The notes under the pieces: generated by a model
The model's database searches: none
What the model was told of the DNA's origin: nothing
What the model saw: the letters and a program-made list of their open reading frames with translations, nothing else
NCBI GenBank assembly: GCA_964480455.1
Contig: CAYZQI010000019.1
Coordinates: 1-47,947 of the forward strand
DNA from: JAABSX01 sp964480455
GTDB lineage: Bacteria; Bacteroidota; Bacteroidia; Cytophagales; Microscillaceae
Direction: 5' to 3'
Length of the DNA: 47,947 bases
Position numbers and translations under genes: made by a program
Shown: positions 32,412-40,045 of the stretch, one piece after another
How the letters are laid out: every line of letters begins with the position of its first letter
How positions within the stretch are numbered: position 1 is the first letter of the stretch

Positions 32412-32987
32412 ATGATGAAACAACTTAATTTATTTTTACTTTTTGCTCTACTTAGTGCATTATTTTTAATGACTTCTTGTAACAATGATGATGATGCGCC
32501 CGAGCCAGGCAATGACGAAGAAGAAATCACTACTTTAAAGATTACCTTTCAAAAAGTGGGGGCAATCGGTACGACTTCATTTACTTGGCAAGATTTAGAT
32601 GGAGAGGGTGGTAACGCTCCTACAATAGACAACATCACCCTTGAGGCTGGTGCTACTTATACAGCAACCATTCAGTTACTGAATGAAAATGAAGACGAGG
32701 ACCTCAATGATGAAGAGTACAATGTAACCCTTGAAATAGAAGAAGAAGATGATGAACATCAATTCTTTTATACGCTGTCTGCTGGATTGAATCTTACTCA
32801 CAGCTACAATGATACAGATGGTAACGGAAACCCCATTGGAATTGCCAATAACTTTACAACAGGTGCAGCAAGCTCAGGTACTTTACGTGTTACGCTGAAG
32901 CACCAGCCTGGTATTAAATCATCAACTACTACCATCAATGATGGGGACACTGACATAGATGTTACTTTTAATGTAACTATCAGCTAA
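32412..32987 (+). CDS. Acidic lipoprotein, partner of the TonB receptor
   Basis: The protein has 191 residues. Its signal peptide II has the lipobox MTSC, followed by an acidic NNDDDAPEPGNDEEE spacer. The body is beta-rich (LKITFQKVG, YTATIQLLNENEDEDLNDEEYNVTLEIEEEDDEHQFFYT) and strongly acidic, ending VTFNVTIS. Small lipoproteins of this pattern commonly follow TonB receptors in Bacteroidota and are presumed surface substrate binders. Cation binding by the acidic clusters is speculation. It is co-directional with the receptor at 30 bases and ends at a terminator. Confidence 0.85.
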   Translation: MMKQLNLFLLFALLSALFLMTSCNNDDDAPEPGNDEEEITTLKITFQKVGAIGTTSFTWQDLDGEGGNAPTIDNITLEAGATYTATIQLLNENEDEDLNDEEYNVTLEIEEEDDEHQFFYTLSAGLNLTHSYNDTDGNGNPIGIANNFTTGAASSGTLRVTLKHQPGIKSSTTTINDGDTDIDVTFNVTIS

Positions 32988-33030
32988 ATAGTTACAAAAT
33001 AAGATTACTAACCAATAGATTGTAAGATAG

Positions 33031-33063
33031 AAAGCCACTTTGAAATTCGGAGTGGTTTTTTTA
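33031..33063 (+). terminator. Rho-independent terminator
   Basis: AAAGCCACT (33031-33039) pairs with AGTGGTTTT (33051-33059) including one wobble; the T-run extends to 33062. It ends the TonB receptor-lipoprotein unit. The gap 32988-33313 otherwise holds a TAACTTTG -7-like box at 33112-33119 without a clear -33. Confidence 0.8.
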
Positions 33064-33313
33064 TTTATTGAACTACCCAAAAAATTATTTCCTTTTTTTA
33101 CACTGCCTTGCTAACTTTGCCTTGAAAATCAAACATTTAAAGCCAATTAAGGAAAGTATAAATTATGAGTTGTGAAATATGATTTTTTAAAATACTAATT
33201 ATCAGCAACTTATAAATTAAAGTAAACGAAGTTATTATTTACCTCTCTCTAAGTTGAAAAAACAAAAGATATACTAACTTAGGGCTTCGCTAACACAATA
33301 ATCAAATAACATT

Positions 33314-34333
33314 ATGTCAGAAGAACTACTACTACAATCACTCAATCAACTCAAACAATGGTATCAAATCCACCAACCTGTAGTGGTAGATGGCTTCAAT
33401 GAGGGCATTGGTGAAAAAGAAATACAGCAAATAGAGCAAGAACTAGGAGTGGAGTTTCCTCAAACACTCAAAGCATTGCTCAAAACACACAATGGTACAG
33501 ATGGTTTTGTACTTTTTGATGGGCAAGAAATCTGCCGACTGCTTAGTGCCAACGAAATCAAAGCAGAATACAAAACTCAGCAAATGAGTATAGAAGCACA
33601 AGCAGAACTCGCCCAAGAACTTAATTTGCCCTTTCACCCACAGCGATTGCCCGTACTGCTCTATCTCTCAGGCGAATTTAGCTATGTGCACCCCGATGAC
33701 GGTAAGCTGGTTTATGTTCCCCAAGAAGGAGAAAATGTCAATACTTATCAAGATTTGGCTGTATTTATTTCTCAAATGGCAACACGCCTCCAAAGAGGAC
33801 GCTATCAGCTTGATGAGTATGGCAATATTATAAAAACAGAAATAGATGAACTCTGGAACAACATTCGTAAGTTCATCAGCGGCTACCTCGCACACCGAGG
33901 AGAGCTTTTTAGAAGCAAGATTAGCCACCAAGAACAAAAAAATTTACTGCAAACCATTCGCGAAATCCACCCTAATTTTGGCGAAATCGTCTATAACGAC
34001 CTGCCCGAGTCACTCAGGCACACGCTCTCAGCACAAAACGGACAAATGGCTGACTTCAAACTCTTCTTTTACCAAAAGCAAAGCTATTATCTCTTAAACT
34101 CTGACGAGATGATAAGAGAACTCAAAAACCAAAAAGGCAATGGCAGACTACTTCTGCCCATTCTGAGCAATGATAAAGACATCGTTTTTATGGATTTACT
34201 CTCCGAAGAACTCTTTATCAACAAAACCCAAAGTATGCAGATTGATTGGACAGACTTCCTGCTAGGCTATTGGGCAAACCTTCAAAACCACAACTTCCGT
34301 GTGGGTGATGAGGGCTTATTTTTAAAAGCATAA
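33314..34333 (+). CDS. SMI1/KNR4 (SUKH) family protein, possibly two domains
   Basis: The protein has 339 residues, cytoplasmic. The N-terminal SUKH domain is clear: IGEKEIQQIEQELGVEFPQTLKALLKTHNGTDGFVLF and a later LPVLLYLSGEFSYVHPDDGKLVYV. From about residue 190, EIHPNFGEIVYNDLPESLRHTLSAQNGQMADFKLF looks like a second, diverged copy. Bacterial SUKH proteins are often toxin-immunity proteins, but no polymorphic toxin is nearby. It sits 8 bases upstream of hisB and is probably co-transcribed with it. The role is unknown. Confidence 0.85.
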   Translation: MSEELLLQSLNQLKQWYQIHQPVVVDGFNEGIGEKEIQQIEQELGVEFPQTLKALLKTHNGTDGFVLFDGQEICRLLSANEIKAEYKTQQMSIEAQAELAQELNLPFHPQRLPVLLYLSGEFSYVHPDDGKLVYVPQEGENVNTYQDLAVFISQMATRLQRGRYQLDEYGNIIKTEIDELWNNIRKFISGYLAHRGELFRSKISHQEQKNLLQTIREIHPNFGEIVYNDLPESLRHTLSAQNGQMADFKLFFYQKQSYYLLNSDEMIRELKNQKGNGRLLLPILSNDKDIVFMDLLSEELFINKTQSMQIDWTDFLLGYWANLQNHNFRVGDEGLFLKA

Positions 34334-34341
34334 CTAATCCA

Positions 34342-35495
34342 ATGAAAAAAAAGGTATTATTCATAGACCGTGATGGCACACTCATCATAGAACCGCCCGT
34401 TGATTTTCAGGTTGATTCACTTGAAAAACTCTCTTTTTTTCCAAAAGTAATCCAGAGTTTGGGCAAAATAGTGCAAGAGTTTAGCTACGAACTTGCCATG
34501 GTAACCAACCAAGACGGGCTAGGCACACCGCAGTTTCCCGAAGAACAATTCTGGCAGCCTCACCACAAAATGATTCAGACCTTGCAAAGTGAAGGCATTG
34601 GCTTTGATGAAGTATTCATTGACCGCTCTCTANNNNNNNNNNCGCCCCCACACGCAAGCCCCGGCTGGGTATGCTCGGCAAATACCTTGACAACCCACAC
34701 TATGACCTTGCCAACTCTTATGTGATAGGCGACCGTATCTCTGACATGGAACTTGCCTACAACCTAGGTGCAAAAGGCATCTTGATACAAGACCCAAGCA
34801 AAGAAATTTTTTACCCTAAACCCGTAGTAGAAGAAGTAGTAGAACTCATCACCACCGACTGGGAAGAAATATATCAGTTTTTAAAAGTAGAAGAAGTACT
34901 TTATGAAGCTACGCAGCGCAGTGCCAAAATCTCAAGGAAAACCTACGAAACCGAAATCAATATCAGCCTTAATCTTGATGGAGAAGGCAGGTATGAACAT
35001 GATACAGGTATTGGTTTTTTTGACCACATGCTAGACCAACTTGCCAAACACGCACAGCTAGACCTCCAAATCAAAGTAAAAGGAGATTTGCACATAGACG
35101 AGCACCATACTATAGAAGATACTGCCATTGCTCTTGGAGAGGCTTTCTGCAAAGCATTGGGCAACAAAAGAGGCATAGAACGCTATGGGCACTTTCGCTT
35201 GCCTATGGACGAGAGCCTAGCACAAGTAGCATTGGATTTTTCGGGCAGGCCTTGGCTCGTCTGGAAGGGTAGCTTTAAACGTGAGCGTGTGGGCGATTTC
35301 CCAACCGAAATGGTGCATCATTTCTTCAAGTCTTTTGCCGACAATGCACTCTGTAATCTCAATATCCAATTTGAAGGCGAAAATGACCACCACCAAATAG
35401 AAGCCATCTTTAAGGCATTTGCCAAATCCATCAAAATGGCAATCCGCAAAGACCCTAGCAACAATGAATTGCCTTCAACCAAGGGTGTTTTATGA
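34342..35495 (+). CDS. hisB: Bifunctional histidinol-phosphatase / imidazoleglycerol-phosphate dehydratase (assembly gap inside)
   Basis: The N-terminal HAD phosphatase starts KKKVLFIDRDGTLI (DxDGT) and continues VTNQDGLGT and, after ten Ns, APTRKPRLGMLGKYL and VIGDRISDMELAYNLGAKG. The IGPD half has GIGFFDHMLDQLAKH, DEHHTIEDTAIALGEA and HHQIEAIFKAFAKSIKMA. These activities catalyse the dehydratase and phosphatase steps of histidine synthesis. The frames on either side of the N run differ by one base, so the true gap must be 11 bases (or 11 plus or minus 3n), not 10. A missing PED plus the first two bases of an Asn codon fits the family exactly. The gene is therefore very likely intact. Confidence 0.93.
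34633..34642. other. Assembly gap (10 Ns) inside hisB
   Basis: Ten Ns after codon CTA at 34630-34632. Frame continuity requires a length of 3n+2, so ten is a placeholder, and 11 is the most likely value. Confidence 0.95.
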
Positions 35496-35566
35496 CATAG
35501 AGAGGCTAATTTGTTTTTTTGAATCAATTGTTGTAATTATCAGAATCACCAATCAATCAACAGAAC

Positions 35567-36232
35567 ATGAAAATATATCACAAACTCAAAGAACTACCGC
35601 TAGAATACAGGTATGCACTCCGAACAGGTGATGTATCAAGGCTGAAAGACTGCAAATACTACCACAGTGCCACTTCTTGGATATTGATGCTGGTAGGAGT
35701 TATTTTTAGTTTACCTCTTTTGCTAATGACAGTGATGCTCATAGTGCAAGTAGCTACTTATTTGATTACTGATTTTGATGATTTTCTAGGTAAAACCTTT
35801 GGAAATGATATGCCGTGTTGGGGTTCGTTGCTAATGCTCGGTCTGATGTTTTTTACTACATTTTTGTATGCTTTGATAGTATATTATCCTATACTTGCAC
35901 CCATTTACCTTATTAGAGATATTCAAATTAGAAATGATACTGTACATAAGCGTTTCAGGTATGGGCTGCTACTTACGCCCGAGCATCTGGTCTGGCGAAA
36001 AAAAAATCCTTTTTCTCTCATTATAATGATTGCTTGGAAAGATGTAGAGAGTGCTACTTGGCATGAGGTGCGAGGCAGTAAGAACACTACAACACGTTTT
36101 TTGTCTATAAATTACCATAATAAAGGTAAACTCTTAGGCATAAGGCTTCACGACTTCGAGTTTCAGCCTGCTGGTTGGTATGCCAGTAACCCTGTAGAAC
36201 AGATGCGTAAAAAGAGCATTGAGAAGGCATAA
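35567..36232 (+). CDS. Membrane protein of unknown function
   Basis: The protein has 221 residues. Two long hydrophobic helices (WILMLVGVIFSLPLLLMTVMLI and LLMLGLMFFTTFLYALIVYYPILAPIYLI) in the first half are joined by an acidic loop (DFDDFLGKTFGND). A soluble beta-rich C-terminal part (YGLLLTPEHLVWRKKN, IAWKDVESATWHEV, LSINYHNKGKLLGIRL) looks like a PH-like or bPH-type module. I would compare it with bacterial PH-domain membrane proteins, but the resemblance is weak. It is monocistronic by spacing. Confidence 0.75.
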   Translation: MKIYHKLKELPLEYRYALRTGDVSRLKDCKYYHSATSWILMLVGVIFSLPLLLMTVMLIVQVATYLITDFDDFLGKTFGNDMPCWGSLLMLGLMFFTTFLYALIVYYPILAPIYLIRDIQIRNDTVHKRFRYGLLLTPEHLVWRKKNPFSLIIMIAWKDVESATWHEVRGSKNTTTRFLSINYHNKGKLLGIRLHDFEFQPAGWYASNPVEQMRKKSIEKA

Positions 36233-36290
36233 ATTGCAATGACAGATTTCACACTGCCAAGCTGGCAACTAAAGTAAAAATAATATAATC

Positions 36291-36311
36291 TACAAAAATT
36301 GTCAGAGAACT
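36291..36311 (+). repeat. Solitary terminal arm of the 120-bp element
   Basis: TACAAAAATTGTCAGAGAAC matches the right arm of the 120-bp element (compare 36701-36720) but has no interior or left arm beside it. Confidence 0.7.
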
Positions 36312-36601
36312 AACTTTTTTAGTTGCTAAACCTGAATAAAAAAACAGGATTTTAAATTTATCAGTCTAAAATTGGGTAAGAACCTTCTTTTTCTCTAAAA
36401 TAAGAAACAAAAGTTTAATGAGTGCTTTATCATTAACAAAAGCGATAGACTCTAAAAAACTTCTCAAAAATAAGGTATCTAAGCTAATTCAGTACCTAAT
36501 TCATCAAATGTCTCTCAGGGCTTCAATAATCTCACCTAGATAAATAGAGTCGTTTCTTGATAATAACTAACATTGTAAGTTGCAAAATGCTTAAAAAAAT
36601 T

Positions 36602-36721
36602 GGTTGTCTGACAATTTTTGTGGAAATCTGTAGCAGCGGACTGGAAGTCCGCCGCCATTTATGTTCTGAACAGTATTTAGCTCATCTTATCGCACACAAT
36701 CACAAAAATTGTCAAAGAACC
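36602..36721 (+). repeat. MITE-like repeat, copy D, with 8-bp flanking duplication
   Basis: A full 120-bp copy. The 21-base arms at 36602-36622 and 36701-36721 are inverted repeats with 19 of 21 positions matching. The inner palindrome GCGGACT/AGTCCGC is at 36636-36652. Both sides are flanked by AAAAAATT (36594-36601 and 36722-36729), a possible 8-bp target duplication. An apparent open frame across it is spurious. Confidence 0.92.
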
Positions 36722-36819
36722 AAAAAATTTATTTTACAAAATATTTTGCATGGCTATTGCTTAAAAGCCAAGAAAGTCTTATCTTTAATCTTTAAAATCA
36801 ATACTTGCATTAGATTATC

Positions 36820-37407
36820 ATGAAAGAACTTGCTCAATATATTGCTGAACTACGCAATCAAAAAGATTTATGGCAAAAAGTAGAGCCACTCGTAAAGCAT
36901 ATCACCTACTTAGAGGCAGAGCTACGCCTTGCCAAACTACGCCTTGATGGACAACCCCAAAATCTTGAAGGGCAAGACCATGATAAAAAGCCTTTCTCTA
37001 CCATCAAAACTACTAAGCGAAACAAAGACCTCAGCCTTACGGAGCGTAATCTTTATAGAGCAGTAGGTGAACTAACTTTTGTGATAGCCAAAGCTGACAA
37101 CATCTTGAGAGAAGATGAGCGCAAAGCTTTTCATCAAGTTATCCAAGAAGAATTTGGGGAGAATAGCTGGATTGCCGAAGACCGCTTTACCCTGATAGAA
37201 AAAACCCCCACTTCTGATGTAGAAAGCACTTATAACCACGTTCTTTTTATGATTCGCCAAAATAAGAACGGACTGACCAAAGAATTGGTAGAAATTTTTA
37301 TTAGAGTTATTACAAGAGTTGCCGAAGTTGCCAATATTCACGAAAACCAGATGAGCTACATCACTCGATTTGAAGATGACTTGGCAAAGATTTTTGCTCA
37401 AAGCTGA
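36820..37407 (+). CDS. TerB-like protein
   Basis: The protein has 195 residues, soluble and largely helical. After a charged N-terminal coiled segment (KHITYLEAELRLAKLRLD), residues from about 72 read LSLTERNLYRAVGELTFVIAKADNILREDERKAFHQVIQEEF. This follows the TerB pattern (AxAKADGxxxxxE) seen in tellurite-resistance-associated proteins. Metal binding by TerB comes from the acidic residues after KAD; here ILREDE keeps that character. No ter genes are adjacent. Family assignment is by pattern only. Confidence 0.6.
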   Translation: MKELAQYIAELRNQKDLWQKVEPLVKHITYLEAELRLAKLRLDGQPQNLEGQDHDKKPFSTIKTTKRNKDLSLTERNLYRAVGELTFVIAKADNILREDERKAFHQVIQEEFGENSWIAEDRFTLIEKTPTSDVESTYNHVLFMIRQNKNGLTKELVEIFIRVITRVAEVANIHENQMSYITRFEDDLAKIFAQS

Positions 37408-37480
37408 AAAGATAACCGTCAGCTTTTAATACTTGGTTACAAGTTAAGTGCTTGATTTTTAAACCCTTACTAATAACAAT

Positions 37481-38281
37481 TTGTCATATTTTTTGAATTT
37501 AAAGAAAAATTTATTCACATTCTTCACTCTGGGGATAGTGCTCAGTATGTTTGTGATTTATTTATTTTTTTCTCACCTTATACATTGTTATTTGATTGGC
37601 TACTCTTCCTTCAAAAGTTACCCTTACCAAAGCTACATTAGCCCTCAAATGCCCGAAAGCCTTACTCCCAGCATTTTAAAAATAGTAGAGGAAGCAAGAA
37701 AACGTAACAAGGCTTTCTGGGGAAGTTTGGAAAGTAGTCCTACTTTTATCTTTTGTGCAGATGATAGCGAATTTGCCTACTTTGGGAGAGATTTTGGTAC
37801 GCCTGCCATGGTGCATCTCACCTTGCAAGGTGTGTATATCATCATCAAGCCTGATGGTGTAAATCCTGACGTGATAAGCCACGAACTCTGCCATGCAGAG
37901 TTTTTTGAACGCATTGGCTGGTATGCCAAAATCCATAAAGTACCTGCTTGGTTTGATGAGGGGCTAGCACTGCACTTAGATTATCGCTACCCTGGCACAG
38001 AGAATAATCATTATGAAGACTATCAACAAAAATGGCTCTTTTATACCCGACAAGGACAAGATAGTATTCCGCTTGATCAGCTCCAGAAAATCAATGGGTT
38101 TTTTAGAAGCAATCATAATAATTTTTATACCAATATTGCCTACCTCACTGCTGGCAAAGAAGTAGCACGTTGGTTCGATAAAGTAGGTAAAAATGGACTT
38201 GAAGTACTCATACAACATGTGAAAGTGGGAGGAGATTTTGATGAGGCATACAAAGCAATAGAACAAGAAGCTAAAAATTAG
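37481..38281 (+). CDS. Membrane-anchored zinc metallopeptidase (HExxH, gluzincin-like)
   Basis: The protein has 266 residues. A TTG start at 37481 gives MSYFLNLKKN before a transmembrane segment (TLGIVLSMFVIYLFFSHLI). The catalytic region is VISHELCHAEF (H134, E135, H138) followed by VPAWFDEGLALHLD, where the Glu of WFDEG (near 159) is the third zinc ligand. This is the arrangement of peptidase MA-like enzymes. The active site would face the periplasm. Its last 4 bases overlap the convergent methyltransferase. The substrate is unknown. Confidence 0.8.
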   Translation: MSYFLNLKKNLFTFFTLGIVLSMFVIYLFFSHLIHCYLIGYSSFKSYPYQSYISPQMPESLTPSILKIVEEARKRNKAFWGSLESSPTFIFCADDSEFAYFGRDFGTPAMVHLTLQGVYIIIKPDGVNPDVISHELCHAEFFERIGWYAKIHKVPAWFDEGLALHLDYRYPGTENNHYEDYQQKWLFYTRQGQDSIPLDQLQKINGFFRSNHNNFYTNIAYLTAGKEVARWFDKVGKNGLEVLIQHVKVGGDFDEAYKAIEQEAKN

Positions 38282-39204
38282 CTGGCCTTCTTCTGGAAAT
38301 GTAAATAAAAATAGCCTTGTGCCTCGCTTGCAAGGGTATGCCCGCCTAATAATCCACCTGTGATGTGTCCAAGCAGTACCTCAGGAAAAAGTCGACTTTT
38401 TGCAAGTTTGGCGAACCATTTTTTCCTACATAATGCCTGCATATCTCGCTGAAACCTGAGCAAATTGGGCATCACAGCCTCCGAAAAATCTATTTTGTTT
38501 CTCAATACAAAACCATACTGCTGGGCTGTACTTTCTACTTCCTCTACCTTATGCCAAGCCTTCAAAGCAAATGCCCAAGCTGTGAGTGAAATGGCTTGCT
38601 GCAAAGCTGGCGAAGCCGTCTGTATGGCTGAAGTGTTGAAGGCATCAAAAATCACAAAATGACCTTCCTCATTGAGCTTACAAGAAAGTGTTGGAAATAG
38701 CTGTTTTAAATTTTCTGCATAACAAAAACTTTCCACTGCAAAAAGTAAGTCTATCGGGGTATTCCAATGCTGAGGAGATTGCCAAGCACTCGGAAAATAA
38801 TTCAGATTGTTTTGTTTCCGTGCCTGCTTGCGTGCAAAGCGCAAACTTGCCAACGAAATATCGTAACCCTTAAAACTTACCTCAGGAAATTGCTGCGCCA
38901 ATAAAAAAGAATTGTAACCCATACCACAGCCCATTTCAGAGATGTTTTTTAATGCATGTTGATTGATAAGTTCTCCAATGTGATTTGCCTGTGTCTGCAA
39001 AGCGATTGCATGCTCAGCAGTAAGCCCCTCAGGGTAAAGCGGAAAGTGCATAGCCCCCTCTTTGGAATGAAAATACTTATACAAAAATCTTGTAAGTTGA
39101 AAATATCTTTTGGTTTGGGGGGCTTGATAGTTTTTCTTTACAACTGATTGATAATCAATTAATCGCTTGATGATCTCTAAATCTTCTATTAAGATATTGG
39201 GCAT
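38278..39204 (-). CDS. Class I SAM-dependent methyltransferase
   Basis: The protein has 308 residues. The SAM-binding motif I is ISEMGCGMGYNSFLLAQ, with motif II FKGYDISLASLRFARKQA, then IDLLFAVESFCYAENLKQLFPTLSCKLNEEGHFVIFDAF. The arrangement resembles small-molecule C- or O-methyltransferases of the tocopherol/sterol type. It carries an extra 70-residue N-terminal helical region and a long C-terminal part. The acceptor is unknown. The tail overlaps the metallopeptidase gene by 4 bases on the opposite strand. Confidence 0.85.
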   Translation of the reverse strand: MPNILIEDLEIIKRLIDYQSVVKKNYQAPQTKRYFQLTRFLYKYFHSKEGAMHFPLYPEGLTAEHAIALQTQANHIGELINQHALKNISEMGCGMGYNSFLLAQQFPEVSFKGYDISLASLRFARKQARKQNNLNYFPSAWQSPQHWNTPIDLLFAVESFCYAENLKQLFPTLSCKLNEEGHFVIFDAFNTSAIQTASPALQQAISLTAWAFALKAWHKVEEVESTAQQYGFVLRNKIDFSEAVMPNLLRFQRDMQALCRKKWFAKLAKSRLFPEVLLGHITGGLLGGHTLASEAQGYFYLHFQKKAS

Positions 39205-39326
39205 TTACACACTTTTTTTCTTCAAATAAAGCACTTTTTTTGAAAAAAAACTGGGAATATTTTTTTTTCTCAAAAACATGTATTTTATTTGCAGTCCAAT
39301 TCAATGACATTTGTCAAAAACAAAAT

Positions 39327-39400
39327 GGCCTTGTAGCTCAACTGAATAGAGCATCTGACTACGGATCAGAAGGTTTCAGGTTTGAATCCTGACAAGGTCA
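39327..39400 (+). tRNA. tRNA-Arg (anticodon ACG)
   Basis: A full cloverleaf. Acceptor GGCCTTG pairs with CAAGGTC (one G-U), D arm GCTC/GAGC, anticodon stem TCTGA/TCAGA with loop CTACGGA (anticodon ACG, decoding CGN after A34 deamination to inosine), and T arm TCAGG/CCTGA. The CCA end is not encoded. It forms the boundary between housekeeping genes and the efflux-containing block. Confidence 0.96.
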
Positions 39401-39410
39401 CTTGATAGTT

Positions 39411-39449
39411 AAGCACTTAGCAATTAAACTTGTTAGGTGCTTTTTTTTT
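39411..39449 (+). terminator. Terminator of tRNA-Arg
   Basis: AAGCACTTAGCAA (39411-39423) pairs with TTGTTAGGTGCTT (39430-39442) through 13 positions with two wobbles. Nine consecutive Ts (39441-39449) overlap the end of the 3' arm. Confidence 0.92.
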
Positions 39450-39525
39450 GGTAATTGACAAAGTAACTAACATTTCGGGTCTTAACTAATCAAATCTGTT
39501 AAGGAAAATGTAAACGCACATTCAA

Positions 39526-39629
39526 GTTTTAAAGGGTGCAAGTCAAATTGACTTCCTTCTATCCTCTCTTGTGGAAAGGGAAAGGGTGAGGTGGCTCAAA
39601 AGGGAAATTTGACTTGCACCCGTTTTAAA
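39526..39629. mobile_element. 88-bp MITE with 16-bp TIRs and 8-bp target duplication
   Basis: The element is 39534-39621. GGGTGCAAGTCAAATT (39534-39549) and AATTTGACTTGCACCC (39606-39621) are perfect 16-bp terminal inverted repeats. Immediately outside lie exact 8-bp direct copies of GTTTTAAA (39526-39533 and 39622-39629). The interior (56 bases) is non-coding and contains GTGGAAAGGGAAAGGGTGAGG-type G-rich text. This is a textbook non-autonomous insertion. The parent transposase family cannot be named from the ends alone. Confidence 0.9.
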
Positions 39630-39818
39630 TGTAACTTTATTGTTGATTAATTGATCAAATTTGATACTAAACAAGAAAACTTAGCTTTTGGAAGTAATTA
39701 ATAAATATAATAAAGATATTACTCTCTTATCACAAATAATTGAAAATCAAGTGCTTGCACAACGTTAGTCAAAGGTAGTCTCTGATTAAAGTGTGTATGC
39801 TGAAAAAAACTTGTTCAT

Positions 39819-39933
39819 TACACCCCACCCAACCCTCCCCTCAGGGGGGAGAGCTATATCTTTTTAAAGCTAATTCCCTTTTTTTTCAGTAACTTAGCCT
39901 TATATATCTCTGAAAGGGAGGGGCTGAGGTGAA
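39819..39933. repeat. Inverted pair of C/G-rich REP-like segments
   Basis: ACCCCACCCAACCCTCCCCT with AGGGGGGAGAG (39819-39851) is partly mirrored by CTCTGAAAGGGAGGGGCTGAGGTG (39910-39933), about 58 bases away. The first half also folds on itself (CTCCCCT/AGGGGGGAG). The base composition is unlike the surrounding AT-rich DNA. The remainder of 39401-40045 shows nothing else. Confidence 0.6.
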
Positions 39934-40045
39934 AACGGTGAAAAAAGCCATACATACTTAACTGTTGGACTACCAATCAAGATAACTACGCAACATCAGT
40001 CGGGAATTATGGTAACACAAAAAAAGAAATTGATTTAGACTCATT

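Larger units (their letters stand above)
36233..36819. other. Intergenic region with repeat copy D, a lone repeat arm and a possible gene relic
   Basis: This gene-free stretch of 587 bases contains a solitary element arm (36291-36311) and the full repeat copy D. On the minus strand between 36366 and about 36545 there are broken reading frames (LGEIIEALRDI, FDELGTELA, and IAFVNDKALIKLLFLILEKKKVLTQF then stop) that look like a decayed coding region I cannot name. Confidence 0.5.

Noticed and set aside
33314..34333. Toxin-immunity locus based on the SUKH protein
   Set aside because: No toxin, Rhs/VgrG, LXG or polymorphic C-terminal domain is found in the flanking genes.
34342..35495. Frameshift or split hisB
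   Set aside because: The frame change coincides with the N run. An 11-base gap restores one uninterrupted bifunctional protein.
36557..36823. Open frame of 88 codons across repeat copy D
   Set aside because: It runs through the terminal arms and inner palindrome of the 120-bp element. The other copies do not keep the frame.
39327..39400. Phage attachment site at tRNA-Arg
   Set aside because: No second copy of the tRNA 3' end and no integrase were seen within the window.
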